Below, one piece after another: positions 47,153-59,930 of a stretch of 64,000 bases of DNA. The notes below the pieces were generated by a model, which did not search any database, had not been told where the DNA came from, and worked only from the letters and a program-made list of their open reading frames with translations. The position numbers were made by a program, and so were the translations under genes. This DNA comes from Dioscorea cayenensis subsp. rotundata. Its lineage: Eukaryota > Streptophyta > Magnoliopsida > Dioscoreales > Dioscoreaceae. The stretch is from NCBI RefSeq assembly GCF_009730915.1, contig NC_052474.1:1399501-1463500 (forward strand), read 5' to 3'. Numbering within the stretch: position 1 is the first letter of the stretch; every line of letters starts with the position of its first letter.

Positions 47153-49861
47153 TTAAGCTGCTGCAGCTTTCTCAAGCTCTTCCAATGCACTCCAAAGCTT
47201 CGGGTCATCATAATCCTTAATGAGGAAAGTGGCTCCGGCATTTGTCAAGAGCTCCTCAGGATTTCTCGTCGGTAGGCCAATCACAGGCAATCCAGCTGCC
47301 ACGCCAGCTTTTATCCCTGAGGGTGAATCCTGAAGAGGCAAGTAAACATGTATAGGTAACAGGCTAACAGCAAAGAATGACACAAAAAAAATTTAAAATG
47401 TGCTGATTGTTATATGCAAGAAAACCACCTCAAAAACAAAAGTGTGCTCCCGGGAGAGATTGAGGACTTCAAGAGCCTTCAAATACGGATCTGGAAAGGG
47501 TTTGGCCCTCTCACACTCACTACCAACCACAACAAGTTGGAAGAAGTCCGTGAGACCAAGAAGCGAGATCATTAGTTCTGCATTGGGCCTTGGAGCATTT
47601 GTGACTGCTGCACGCTTTATACCATGATCCTCAATCCATTTACACAATTTATGGAGACCATTTACCGCTTTCAACTGCTCTGGTGCAAGCCTGCCAATGA
47701 TATATTTAAGAAAGTTTGTCCATACCAGATATGAAATTCATTAAGCATTAATGATGCAGAGATAGAGTGAATGCTTTACTTGCGGAAATACTCTTCCTTA
47801 TCATCCATGAATTTCATTGCCTTCTCATGATCCCAGTCAGGAAATAGTCTGCTGGCAATGTCTTCATTGTGCCCGCCAGCAATATTCTTGACAAAGAAGT
47901 CTTCATCTATAGGGACCCCATTGTTGTAACCAATCTGCAACAAGTATATAACTCTTATCACTCACCGTAGTTTTGCCTCATTTATTTGGGTAAGAACATG
48001 TAGATATCTCAGTCTGGACTGATATGAAAGATTTCCTACCTCTAGTAACATTTCTCGGAAAGCATAATGATGGACAGGATCTGTATCACATAATGTTCCA
48101 TCAATATCAAACAAAACTGCTTCAAGAGGAGCAAGTTTAGCCAATGAACAAGTGCTGCAACAAGATTAAGACTGAAAATTAGTACTGCCCAATAGCACAT
48201 TAATCTGTTTTCCTAGAAAAAGGTTCAGGATAAAAAAAATAAAATAAAATGGCAGACATGACAAAACATGATAACAAAACTGAACAACAGAGGAGGAACG
48301 TGTTTATTTGATCTAACACCAGTTGTAACCATAGAATAGTTTCAAGATGCTTTCGCCCATACAGGACTATCATAAATCTGTATGTAACGAAAATATGCAT
48401 GACAGAAAGCATGCTCATTTGAAATAGCAAAGGATCTTCCACCCAAATTGAATATGATTAAAACTAAACCTCACTTCAGTCTGCAACCACTAGACACAAG
48501 CATAACTTTTCAATCGAGAATGCCATACTACTTATTCACAAGCATTGTTAAAAAAAAAAATCTTTCTTTGCCATGTGTAGAAGTAAACTTCAATCAGTCT
48601 ATAAAACCTTCACCCTGGTAATCATAAAAACACTAAAAAATTATGCACTATAAACAAATTACACATCTCGAATGGTTTGACGATAATAGAAGTTACACAT
48701 TCAACCTATGAAGGCTTAGCTTTGGTGTATCGAACCATAGCTCTTGTCTGCTCTGACACCTCATTTAGAAAATTGTTTAAGCAACGTTTCATTTACTCTG
48801 ATCCATCATGTTAGAATGTGTTTTCTCATCAAATTATTTGAGTGAATGCAAGTAAAATTTACATGTCATATTCTTAAAATGAACACTACCACTAATAAGA
48901 AGGGTTCTGTCCTTAAACACATGTCAGACACAAAAGTTGGATCTTAAAAAATACTTTAAATGCATGACTGCAGGGCAACATTACAAACTATATCGCATGA
49001 TCAAAGGAATCAAATAATTAAAACCTGCCAAAACAATGGATGGATCATCAAAAGAATCATCAGAGCATCCCATGAGACTAGATACACCTAATTAATAACC
49101 AAAAATGAAAAGAACGGAAGAAAGAAAAGGAACAAAAATGATGATTAAAAACAAAATGGTTTCAACCCAAAAACAGAAGCAAAAACAATCCTATAACCCT
49201 TTTGATCAATTAAAGAAACTCAACATCTATATCCACAGTCAAAGCAATCTGTGAAAGAAATCGACCTTATAAAACATCACAACATCTCAAAAAAACATGA
49301 AAACCTAATTAAATGAAAAACAAAAAATTAAACAACTTTTCAGAATCAACAGACACCAACGTCAAAGCAAATCAAAGCAAAATGTTATTAATCCATAAAT
49401 AATCATCTGCCAATCTGCCAGCAAAACAATCTATAAATGAATTCAAGGACAGCAGATGGTTAAAATAGATCAAGGATTAACAAAACATCACAAAAACGCC
49501 ATGGTAAACCAAATTCATATAAACAGCAAAAAGAACAAAAATAATAATAATATATCAATAGGAAATGAATAAATTTCGTAGAGAAACCCTTTTAGATGAT
49601 TAAACACACTTAAAATTTCCATCAAACAACCAAAAATTACAAACGGCTTCACTGGCAACATCCAAACGATATCACAAACCATTACAACATCGCAAACAAA
49701 TTAAACAAACTAATCAACAAAGAAAAGAAAAAAAACCCTAAAATTTAATCAGATCGATCGCACATCAATCGGAGCTTCTAAAACCTAAGAATGCATGAAA
49801 AAAAATCCTCAAAAAAAAAAATTTTGAAAATTCGAAGCGATTACCTCTCAAGAACAGGCAT
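47153..49861 (-). CDS. SGPP: HAD-superfamily sugar phosphatase, SGPP type
   Basis: A haloacid-dehalogenase phosphatase that dephosphorylates small sugar phosphates; the Arabidopsis relative SGPP has broad sugar-phosphate activity. Five exons on the minus strand: 49845-49861, 48040-48154, 47780-47934, 47429-47690 and 47153-47329; 241 residues. HAD motifs in order: FDIDGT (nucleophile Asp about 22), AAVTNAPRPNAE (motif II), the Lys in RAKPFPDPY (motif III), and VFEDSPSGIKAG (motif IV acids). The cap segment IGYNNGVPIDEDFFVKNIAG matches SGPP. Exon 1 codes only five and two-thirds residues and is followed by a 1.7-kb intron. A CT-rich leader lies upstream. Frame intact. Confidence 0.92.
48155..49844 (-). 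other. SGPP intron 1 (1.7 kb)
   Basis: Unusually A-rich on the plus strand (T-rich in the sense of the gene), as plant introns are. Donor GTAATCG directly after a 17-nt coding exon, acceptor TTGCAG. A telo-box-like AACCCTAA lies near 49735. No nested gene or element ends seen. Confidence 0.8.
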
Positions 49862-49929
49862 CTTTTGAGATCGGAAAGCGATGCTCGTTTCAAATTCGAG
49901 CTTCTTAACTCAAGATCGAAAATTAAGCG

Positions 49930-49975
49930 ATCAAGAGATCGAGATCGAGATCGAGATCGAGAGAGAGAGAGAGTC
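49930..49975 (-). promoter_or_regulatory. CT-repeat 5' leader of SGPP
   Basis: In the sense of the gene, a CT run followed by TCGATC repeats, 70-115 bases before the start codon. The same kind of leader as NAD-ME1. Confidence 0.6.
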
Positions 49976-50540
49976 ACGAGGCAGAGACGGAGCGCGAAGG
50001 GAGGCATAAAAAAAGGAAGCGATGAGAAGGGAGATTCCCGGAATCTCTTCATACATAATGAATGACTCATGTTAAAATTCACGTGTCATAATTCATGACT
50101 TAATTAATTAAAATAATTAGTTTTGTTTTAACTAATTGCGTTTTTTTTAATCTGAAATTTAAAACTCAAGAATTTTATTTATACTGCATTGAAATATTAG
50201 AGAAAAATAAATATTTTATCATGTCAAAGAGGGAAACCATGTTTTTGTGATAAATATTTTAATTATAGGTTTGAGATGGGACGAGAAGAATGTGGGAAAA
50301 ATTGGACACTATTTTTTATACTTAATTTCTCAATTTTTTTAAATATTTTAATTATTTTTAAATATTAATATTGAAATAGGTTCAGTTTTTGAAAAAAAAA
50401 CAGAAATCTCGTCTAAATAATATATTAAATAGTATAATTTAGTATTTTTTTTTGGACTATAAGTAACACCCATATTCACTATATTTTATTTTTTTTATTG
50501 TACCCTTGCTCTTTTAACTCGTGGTTAGTGGAGAGTTATT

Positions 50541-50719
50541 TTATTTATTTATTTATTTTTTTAGAAAGGCGATAAATCGCGGACTCAGAGATGAACAGCG
50601 TGAGGGGAAAGCGTAGCATGTCAGATGTGGATCGAACTCGGGAGGCTACGCCCGACATTCGGGGTGAATCACCCCTACGTGAGGCCGATCTGCGATAGGC
50701 CAAGAATGGTGCGTTGGTG
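50541..50719 (-). mobile_element. tRNA-derived SINE with 14-bp target duplication
   Basis: Flanked by a perfect direct repeat AGTGGAGAGTTATT (50527-50540 and 50720-50733). On the minus strand the body is GC-rich, unlike its surroundings. It carries a GAGTTCGATCC word like the RNA polymerase III B box, preceded by a hairpin GGGGTGATTCACCCC, and ends in an A-rich AAATAAATAAATAA tail next to the target repeat. The size of about 179 bp, the tail and the target duplication all fit a plant SINE. A clear A box was not found. Confidence 0.82.
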
Positions 50720-53423
50720 AGTGGAGAGTTATTGTTCCTGTTTGTTTTAATTGAAATGATTTATTTATTTTTAAAAAAACAAAAACATATTAGTTGATGC
50801 CAAAGCTTAGTCGATATTATTAACTTGTAAAGTTGATTTTTACTGTTTTATTCAGTTTTGTAAACTATTTCTTATGTCTATGATTTACTCAGTTTTTACA
50901 AAATAATTTAATAGAAAAATAGTGTTATTTTTAAAAGTTGGTTATTTTTTAATGAAAATATCTAATGTGTACAGATTTATCACCACTTAAATGGGAACCA
51001 ACTTCAAAATGACTTTTGGTTCTCTAATTAAAAAAATATATATAGTTCAAAAAGAACAAATACTTGTTGGTTCAAAGATGATATTTAAACCTAGTCAAGA
51101 TTTGCCAACTTTTCAATGAAGAAATAATGTGTATTGTCACACATGTCTGGTAGTTATGGGAGACAGCAATGGGCATGGAATAAGCTGAGACAAAAGCCAA
51201 AAAAACAAAAAGAGGAACAAAGGTATATGTCTTCCAAAACTAAAAAGTTTTAGAACCAAATTAAATATTTAGAAAACCACAAATGACAAAAACAAAATAT
51301 TATTATCTCATCAAAACCTTGAAAAGCAGCATCTCAATTAAAGGCAAAAGCTTGAAGAGAAAGTCATTCTATTTTGTTGGAAAGATAACACTCAATCTTA
51401 GAGGTATATATATATATATATATATATAACCGTTCTATAAAATAAAAGGTTATTCTATTCTATTCTATTGGAACGGCCATAATTCATTGGTTTAAACAAA
51501 CAACATTAAAAAGTTTTATCACTTAAAAAAAGTATTATGAAAAATATATATCAGAGCACCAATTGTGATTTATCTATTTTTATAAATATATATAGATAAA
51601 TCAATGCACCAATTCAATAAAGTTGTGATTTATCCACATTTATTTAAAAAAAAAAATCAATGCACCAATAACATTTGTTCTCAAAGTTTTTATTAGATTT
51701 AAATGAAGATAATGAGATGTTCTAATCAAATCTTAGGATATATATATATATATATCCCTTTTGTTTCATTTTTCTATCAATAGAAATAAAAGTTTTTTTT
51801 TAAAAAAAATGGATAAACTGAAACAAAAGAATCAGAACAATGTTTTCTGTGTTCTTCATTGACATATTATTTGTAAAATTTTTAATTTTTATTAATATAA
51901 AATAGATAAATCATATCTATTAAAAAATAAAATATTTAGTATATATACAACGCAAAATATATAAAAATTACAAAATAAATATAAAACAAATTAGAACATA
52001 AGAATGACCATCTATCAAATGTGATTAAAATTTTTATATATCATATAATATCAAAATCCGCGTGACTTCAGTTTTAATGAAATTTTGTTTAATCATCCAT
52101 TGTTGCGATCAGAGTGATAATATTATTGATTTTCATATGAAAAGCCGAAGATTTATTTATTTTATTTAAAATATAATTGAGGATTTAAAGGATGTGTCTG
52201 ACGTGACTTATTCATATTATAAATTAAAAAAAAAAAAAAACTTTGATCATCCAAGAGTGGAATATTACCTGCCCAATCTTCTCTTATCTATTGGGATATT
52301 GCTGTACATATATCTACGCTAGCTTGTTTCTGGTTAAGAGGCTACCTTACTAGGATGAGGACCTTCATCATAATGGCATCCATGTAAGAGATGATGTAAT
52401 ATTGACATTGTCATAAGAGATTTAGAATTTTTCAGCAGCCAAACCTGAATTGAATACAAAGGAAGATTACAGGAAAAGAAAGATCTCAAAGACTTATTAA
52501 AGATCAAGTTCATATTATGTTCATTTTCTTATGTTAATAAGCCTATCAAACTTGTGTGTAAATCTCTATTAATTAAGGTTTAGCAAAAAGGAAGAGTGTT
52601 TTTTTCCTATCACCTTCCTTCCACTCACCAACTTGAATTGAGGGAAGCCTTGATGTGTGATCACAAGGGAAAGTTGGTAGAGATGGCCTTAGTGTTCAAG
52701 TGCCTAACTTTGGGTCCATGACAGACATAGATACATGTATATACTTCTTTTTGAATAAAATATTCAACTTAGTGGTATCAGAGCACTAAGTAAATAAACA
52801 TATATACTTTATACAATACTTTATAGTATAGAATAGAACAAGCAAATCATATCCAACACATTCCCTTCTTCTTGGTTTCATTTATGTATATTTTAATTCA
52901 ATATATAACAATGACACTAATTATATGTATATATAAGTATAAAATAATTAAAACCTTCACCTTAAGCATTGTTTGCATGGAGATTATGAGATAAAAGATA
53001 ATATAATTCCTGCCTTTATGGTCACATCTCTCCGCGTAACCGAGATTATTATATATATTAAGAACATAACACCTTCATGTGTGAGCGTGGCAAGTATAAA
53101 AACGAAACCAAAAAAAAAAAAAAAGTTGATGAACTTTTGATTATATGTAACTACCAAGATTTGAAGTCTAAAAGTGTTTGGTTGCAGACAATCCAATCCA
53201 TTTGAATGTCAAATAACAACATCTTTCTTTTGAGAGTTTTTTAAGAATGTCAAAGCTTGAGTTTTACCAAATGTAAGCCAGGTTGTGTTCTAGTTTCATT
53301 ATAAATACCCCAACCCCCATGCCCTCTTCATTGCATAAACAACAACAACAATAACAACAACAACTAATAGTACTACTAGTTTCTTCTTTTCTTGTTTGTA
53401 TTTTTGGGAGAGTTCATTAATTA

Positions 53424-54617
53424 ATGGCTATCTCTTCTTCTTCCAAACTCCTTGTTCTCCACTTCTTATTTGCTCTTTATTTATGCCAATCTCCTGCAAG
53501 AGCTGACACTACTGCTTTTATTCATTCAAGGGCTGCCTACTACCCAAATTCTGATCAACAAGGAACTTCAGGTTAAGTTCAATCCATGCATGCAATGATT
53601 ATAATTAACTAGAGAAGTCTTAGTTTTAATTACCCATTCTTACATATATATATATATGTACACTTTCAGATGGTGCATGTGGGTATAAAACTTTTGGAGC
53701 AACACTCAATGGTGGTGATGTTTCAGCAGCTTCAAATCTCTACAGGAATGGTGTGGGCTGTGGTGCATGCTACCAGGTTATATATTTTCTTTTAAATATT
53801 AAATCACTACTTTTTCAGCATCTTTTTAACAGCATTAACTTAATCCATATTCTCTGAAACTTTTTGTTGAAACAGGTTAGATGCACAGGTAACAGCCTCT
53901 GCTCACCGAACGGAGTAACGATCGTCATAACGGACTCAGGGAGCGAGTGGAAACACCGACTTCATACTGAGCCAGCATGCTTTTTCTAAGATGGGATTAA
54001 CTGCGGATGCTGGTGCTTCTCTCTTGTCACTTGGAGTAGTAGACATTGAGTACAGGAGGTAGTATATATATATATAATAAGAAGATTATTGTTAAGTAGT
54101 ATATAATTGATAATCTTAATGATTTATATATCAATGTTCCTTTAATTTTCAGGATATCATGTAGTTGGCCAAACAAAAATATCACATTCAAGATTGATGA
54201 GGCAAGCAACTTCCCAGGCTACTTGGCATTTCTGATAGAGTATCAACAAGGAGCTAAGGACATTACTGCTGTTCAAATCTGTGAGGTAATGAAAGAATGA
54301 TAACTCGATCTCCAATTCCAAGCATATTCTTTGAAGTTTTAACTATATAGTATAATAATTATTCAGCCCAAAAAACTTATGTTTGAATTGTGATTTGTGG
54401 TGTTTATATATAGACTGTGAATTTGACATGCAAGCTGTTGAACCGAAGCTATGGAACAGTGTGGACAGCGAACCCTCCTCCCAGTGGACCATTGTTGATA
54501 AAGATGCTTGTGAGTGGTGATGAGGATGGGGATGAGACATGGCTGGTGCCAATTAACACAATACCAGAGAACTGGAAGGCTGGAGATTCATATGACTCTG
54601 GAGTGCAATTGAACTAA
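53424..54617 (+). CDS. EXLB1: Expansin-like B protein, frame broken once in exon 3
   Basis: A secreted cell-wall protein of the expansin superfamily; the biochemical role of the EXLB branch is unproven. Five exons: 53424-53571, 53670-53776, 53876-54058, 54153-54285 and 54414-54617; about 257 residues if the frame is restored. Signal peptide: [14 protein letters not shown] then cleavage near ARA-D. Domain 1 has [20 protein letters not shown] and [12 protein letters not shown] with the conserved Cys residues; the HFD motif of alpha and beta expansins is absent, as in EXLB. Then GVVDIEYRR, and the domain 2 immunoglobulin-like end [15 protein letters not shown]. In exon 3 one extra base near 53947-53952 shifts the frame between ITDSGS and GNTDF. 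The same exon then stops early in the annotated frame although the conserved text continues in the next one. Confidence 0.9.
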
Positions 54618-55195
54618 TGGATCTCAAATAATTATATATTAATTTGTGGTTATATGTGTTTAATTCTTATTCATGTTTGTAGTATTCATATAGTGTTCTT
54701 TTGTTGTTGGCCATTGAGTTGATGTCTGGTATTTCTTTAAGTTATTAATTCAAAGAATAAAATTCAGTTCAGTGTGTATTCTTTATTTTGATATAAATAA
54801 AACCTTGTTATTTTCACACAATGACGGTCAATTATCTCCATTTTTTTTCAAAAAAAAAAAAAATCATGTTGATTTACCTTGTAATTTATATTTTTCATGG
54901 AGAACAAAGTGGAAACAGAAACCTATAACATTTGCAATTGATTATTGCTTATTGAATACTTCCTCAATTGTAAATAACCTGGCAAAATTTATTCTCACTT
55001 CATCAGAGGAAAAAAAACAAAAATAAACATCACTCTTTATCATCCTATGATGGGACTAGTTATACAGAATTTAAAAGAGAAAAAAACAAACAAACAAACA
55101 AACTCCAAAGATTTACATGTGAACAAGTTTTGCTCCCTTGTATTTTCTCTTAGGTGCTAACAGATAGTGTGGTGCAGTGTATTGTAGACCAGATC
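54618..55195. other. Intergenic between convergent expansin-like B and zinc-ribbon genes
   Basis: 3' flanks of both genes. A (CAAA)n run lies near 55085-55100. Nothing else recognised. Confidence 0.6.
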
Positions 55196-58100
55196 TTACT
55201 TCTCCTCAATCTCAATATCAATGATATCAGGGTCAGAAGGATTTGGCCGACTTCCACCTCCTCTACTTGAAAAATCATTTCCTGGTTGCCATACAATGTT
55301 TCTGCAGCCTGCGCAGCGGATGATCTGGTTACGATAGCCCACAAACCGCCTCTTACATGCTGGGCAAGAACCCTGTTACATTATAAGAAGACATATCACA
55401 AGCCACAACAAAAAGAAAGTGAAGTTTACTAGCTCAAATAGTAATTTAATGAAGGTTCCACTCCACCACAATTTGTGACTGACACAGGAGAAGTTGCATA
55501 ATTAGCTTTGAGTCAAATTTTCAAACTATTTCAAATGAAGTTGATCCTATTTGGTCAAGTACCTAGCAGCCAAATTGTATTTTTATTGTAATGTTTTGTT
55601 CGTGCATGGCACCCCATATAAATAAACAAAAGCAGAGAACATTAGAAATATATATATATACATATATTCACTTTCTTTTTTCATGAGACACATAAGGTTT
55701 TGACTAAAATATGAAGTATTAATTTCATTAACTTAGTTTAAGTAATGAGCCTCACAATACGTGTAGGAGTGCTCACTAAAAGTGTTACAACAAAGATACA
55801 GTTCCTTCCACGGAAAATCGCATCACTGTGTCATAGGTCATTGGTCTTTCTCTTCTTGCCAAACAATTCCACTTTATGCCCATCATTAATTAATGTAAGC
55901 AGAAGAAGCTGCACATATGGATAATGAAGAAACTATCTTTCACGGGTACTTTTTACTTTAGAAGAAACTGAATTATGTAAGCTTCAATCAATATTTCTTA
56001 ATTAAGGATGGTGACAAGTCAGAATAGGGTTGGATCCTTCCAGATTGAATTTACAAATGCGCCAATGGGCACCAAGGGCTCAGATCACATCATCAGAATA
56101 TATTGACTCTACTCCAAATCAGCATTACTAAGATTAGTTTATCGGATCAAGAATTGGGAACCAAACCTAAACCAATAAGGTATGGGATTTTGTGTTGGAT
56201 TCAAATTCTAGGTCCAAATATGAGCAAGTCCGTCCAACATTTTTATGTTAACCCTGCAAGATTATACATATGCACCTTGAAAATTCAACCATGCATATGC
56301 ATAAACTCAAACCCAAGGACAATTATGAATTTTGAATAGCCTGCAAGGATCTAGTAGAAATGCATTTTATGCATCAATTAGAATATGAAGTATTTAACTA
56401 CCAATACATTAATATTAATAAACTCCAAACCCATGAGCAATTATGAATTTTGAATAGGTTGTGAGGATTTAATAGAAAGATATTTTATGCATCAGATCAA
56501 ATACATAAGTACTTAACCACCAATACATTAATATTTATGAAACAATCTCTTCACATCAAGACTTTGGACAAAGTATAAGGAGCGAAACAAAAACATATGA
56601 TAAGTAGGAGAAAGATAAAAGTCATCTGGCAAGGATTGCGTTCAGGTATCTTTTTTAACATCTAAGATTCATAACCACAAATAGATATGCAAGCTTATAT
56701 GCCTACACTACTGATCTACTAACTTTGATTGCTTGCAGAAAATTAGAAATTGAAATAGCAGAAAACAGTGCACCTCAATAGCAAAGCTGTTGGCAAATGT
56801 TCCAATAAGTAAAGGAGCAGCAAATGGCAGTATCCATGTTGCTAAAAATAAAGAACCTAAACAACCACCCGGATAAAAGCAAAACCAGAGGAAGAAGATT
56901 GTCTGCAGAAAATAGAATGGAACAGGAAAAGGTGAGAAGTAATAATAAAGATAGATATAAATACCAATTATACTCCAAGGTCAGAATTTACTCAGCCCAC
57001 AAAAACTATGCTAACATATAATATTTAATAGATGATGCTTCAAAGCTTCAGTTCTAAATGAATTTTTAAAATAAAGTAAAAATAAGACTCAGCCTCTACA
57101 TTTATATACATGTTTTTCAGATATCTCATGGCAAATTTCAAATGCATGCAATGTTAAAAAAACATGCAGAGAACTCAAAAAGTTGAAAAAATTTTTTTAA
57201 AGAATCACAATATGCAGTTTGGAATCTTCAGGAAATACACTCTTTTTCTTGCAAGGGACTACATATATATTCATTAGAAATCTTGAATTCCTTTTAAGCA
57301 AGGTCACCCCATCCCTGCTCATATTTTTTGGTCATGCAAATCAAAAGAATAATAAGAAGAGAGAGAGATGTTCCAAAGGCATTAGAAAGCAACTTTCATG
57401 GAAATACAAAAGAAAGATTGATATGTATAGTACATAATCTTATATCCTAGTTCTGAACCATATACCCTTTTGCCTCACAAAGTTACTAAAAAAATGCCCT
57501 TTTCAACAAAGAAGCAGGTCCATGTAAAAGTCCTAGACAAACTGTGAATGCTTACAAACATATCAGGATCAATCTTCCAAAGAATTACCTAATCAAAAAA
57601 AACCATTTTGAACATATAGGGTATGCCAGTGCTATCCAAACAAATCCTCTCAGAGATACAATTGCATAGAGTGAAAGCAATAAAACTAATGACATAGAAG
57701 TGAATCAAACAATGGAACTCACAGCAAAACCCCTGCCCAGAGGAGTCTCAAGAAAATTACTCAGCTCTTTCCTGTACTGAAAAAGAGATCCCCAAAATCA
57801 GCATAACCAAAAAAGAAAAAAAAAATCGTGCTCAAAGACAGCGTAAGATCGACCCTGGGCCAGTTGCGCGAGAAATCCACAGAAAAGGAGCGCCATCGAC
57901 GCGCAATCCCTAGCTCCTGGTCCAGCTCGCGGGCACGGGCGGCAGCGGCCTGTGCAGCAGTGTCGAGGCGGCGGGAAATAGCAAACCTGCGGTCGAGACG
58001 CTCAGCGATTCTCCGGGACTCGAATGCTAAGGTTTCAAACCCTTCGTTGGCTCCTTTCCAGGCGTCCTTCAGGGCCTCGCCGGAGGCCACCCGCCGCGCG

Positions 58101-58207
58101 AAGCCTTCGAAGTCGCCCCGCCCGAACGCTCGCACGGCGTGCCGCCGCAGAGCTCGTGGCTTCACGGAAACAAAGACAGGGCGCCATGGCACGCTCGTCA
58201 TCACCAT
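55196..58207 (-). CDS. Membrane protein with N-terminal basic leader, one membrane hairpin and C-terminal zinc ribbon; family not recognised
   Basis: Four exons on the minus strand: 57854-58207, 57723-57776, 56774-56902 and 55196-55372; 237 residues, all GT-AG, frame intact. The ATG at 58207 is chosen because the codon further upstream is GTG. Residues 1-35 are Arg/Val-rich and look like an organelle targeting peptide. Residues 36-118 are Arg/Ala/Glu-rich and likely helical (FESRRIAERLDRRF, AAARARELDQELG). Exons 2-3 give one or two hydrophobic segments (TIFFLWFCFY and FLATWILPFAAPLLIGTFA). Exon 4 holds CPACKRRFVGYRN and CAGCRNIVWQP, a Cys4 zinc ribbon, then an acidic IIDIEIEE tail. A plastid or mitochondrial membrane place is inferred. 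I do not recognise a named family. Confidence 0.8.
56308..56540. repeat. Two-copy tandem repeat, 118-bp period, in the zinc-ribbon gene intron
   Basis: The word caaaccca at 56308 recurs at 56426, and each copy continues with aattatgaattttgaatag, then a ttttatgcatca block, then ccaatacattaatatt. About 85 percent alike by eye. Lies in the intron between exons 3 and 4. Confidence 0.85.
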
Positions 58208-58420
58208 GGTCGCTTCCACGGAAGCCTGAGAGAAGGGAAAGCTCGGGAAGGAGGGAGAGATCGCGGCTGTGGTCCATGGATGTTTCTCATTGGTGGGGGA
58301 CTATCGGCCGTACACTTGCCTCGAGATTTGGATCCCAAAATGAACCCGACAATGCGACCCGAATCCGAAATTAACAATGCAAATGGCAAATGCCCAACAA
58401 AGAGTAGAATTTCATTGCAT
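58208..58420 (-). promoter_or_regulatory. 5' flank of the zinc-ribbon gene, cut by the assembly gap
   Basis: About 210 bases upstream of the start codon remain before the run of N. GC-rich next to the gene, AT-richer further out. No TATA box recognised; part of the promoter is hidden by the gap. Confidence 0.5.
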
Positions 58421-59420
58421 NNNNNNNNNNNNNNNNNNNNNNNNNNNNNNNNNNNNNNNNNNNNNNNNNNNNNNNNNNNNNNNNNNNNNNNNNNNNNNNN
58501 NNNNNNNNNNNNNNNNNNNNNNNNNNNNNNNNNNNNNNNNNNNNNNNNNNNNNNNNNNNNNNNNNNNNNNNNNNNNNNNNNNNNNNNNNNNNNNNNNNNN
58601 NNNNNNNNNNNNNNNNNNNNNNNNNNNNNNNNNNNNNNNNNNNNNNNNNNNNNNNNNNNNNNNNNNNNNNNNNNNNNNNNNNNNNNNNNNNNNNNNNNNN
58701 NNNNNNNNNNNNNNNNNNNNNNNNNNNNNNNNNNNNNNNNNNNNNNNNNNNNNNNNNNNNNNNNNNNNNNNNNNNNNNNNNNNNNNNNNNNNNNNNNNNN
58801 NNNNNNNNNNNNNNNNNNNNNNNNNNNNNNNNNNNNNNNNNNNNNNNNNNNNNNNNNNNNNNNNNNNNNNNNNNNNNNNNNNNNNNNNNNNNNNNNNNNN
58901 NNNNNNNNNNNNNNNNNNNNNNNNNNNNNNNNNNNNNNNNNNNNNNNNNNNNNNNNNNNNNNNNNNNNNNNNNNNNNNNNNNNNNNNNNNNNNNNNNNNN
59001 NNNNNNNNNNNNNNNNNNNNNNNNNNNNNNNNNNNNNNNNNNNNNNNNNNNNNNNNNNNNNNNNNNNNNNNNNNNNNNNNNNNNNNNNNNNNNNNNNNNN
59101 NNNNNNNNNNNNNNNNNNNNNNNNNNNNNNNNNNNNNNNNNNNNNNNNNNNNNNNNNNNNNNNNNNNNNNNNNNNNNNNNNNNNNNNNNNNNNNNNNNNN
59201 NNNNNNNNNNNNNNNNNNNNNNNNNNNNNNNNNNNNNNNNNNNNNNNNNNNNNNNNNNNNNNNNNNNNNNNNNNNNNNNNNNNNNNNNNNNNNNNNNNNN
59301 NNNNNNNNNNNNNNNNNNNNNNNNNNNNNNNNNNNNNNNNNNNNNNNNNNNNNNNNNNNNNNNNNNNNNNNNNNNNNNNNNNNNNNNNNNNNNNNNNNNN
59401 NNNNNNNNNNNNNNNNNNNN
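58421..59420. other. Assembly gap of exactly 1000 N
   Basis: The round length suggests a placeholder of unknown true size joining two contigs. Order and distance of the LINE region relative to the zinc-ribbon gene therefore depend on scaffolding. Confidence 0.97.
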
Positions 59421-59930
59421 CCTATTGTTACCAACATCAGTAATGGATAGAAATAGAATGGTGGATTAATGAGCATCAAACATCTAGATAAGATAAACAG
59501 AATGCAATCAGGAAAGGTTGTCTTTTAACTGATAATTGTTGCCAAAGTTTATTATGAATATACACTTGGCAAGTGGTGCTGCAGGTGGATCTATTTCAGC
59601 TCAGATCAAGCTTAGGCAAATATAGAGAGAAAGTAGGAAGCAATAACCACCAATTCAAAATATCTTCCATCTATATTTCTCCCAATTGACAACCTGGGAA
59701 TTCAATTAAGGAGCTTCAGGTGCTCTGAATTCTCAGTCATTTTCAGTCAGTATGCTAAATCTAAAAGATATGCAAATCTTCAGCTTTTTAAATCTGTTGT
59801 GAATAAACGCCATGAACTCTGAGAATACTAAAGTATGCTAAATGTCCCAGAGTCTTAAAGGCATAGAGGAACTTCAATGGTCCCAGAGTATATGAATCTG
59901 ATTTATAGAGTGGAAACGACAGATTATATC
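59421..59930. other. Unassigned DNA between the gap and the LINE
   Basis: About 500 bases of AT-rich sequence. The words agtatgctaaat and tcccagagt occur twice within it. No gene or element end recognised. Confidence 0.5.

Larger units (their letters stand above)
49862..53423. other. Intergenic between divergent SGPP and expansin-like B genes
   Basis: AT-rich DNA with TA runs at 51405-51429 and 51739-51755 and a SINE at 50541-50719 (listed). Near 51545-51670 the words agcaccaattgtgatttatc and caatgcaccaat recur three times at short spacing. The expansin-like leader, with CAACAA repeats near 53338-53365, ends the block. No other gene seen. Confidence 0.6.

Noticed and set aside
51405-51755. 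TA-rich runs as possible replication or matrix-attachment sites
   Set aside because: Such runs are scattered across the window and nothing besides composition supports a function.
58139-59479. Open frames of 350-430 codons across the N run
   Set aside because: They are artefacts of unknown bases; nothing readable supports them.
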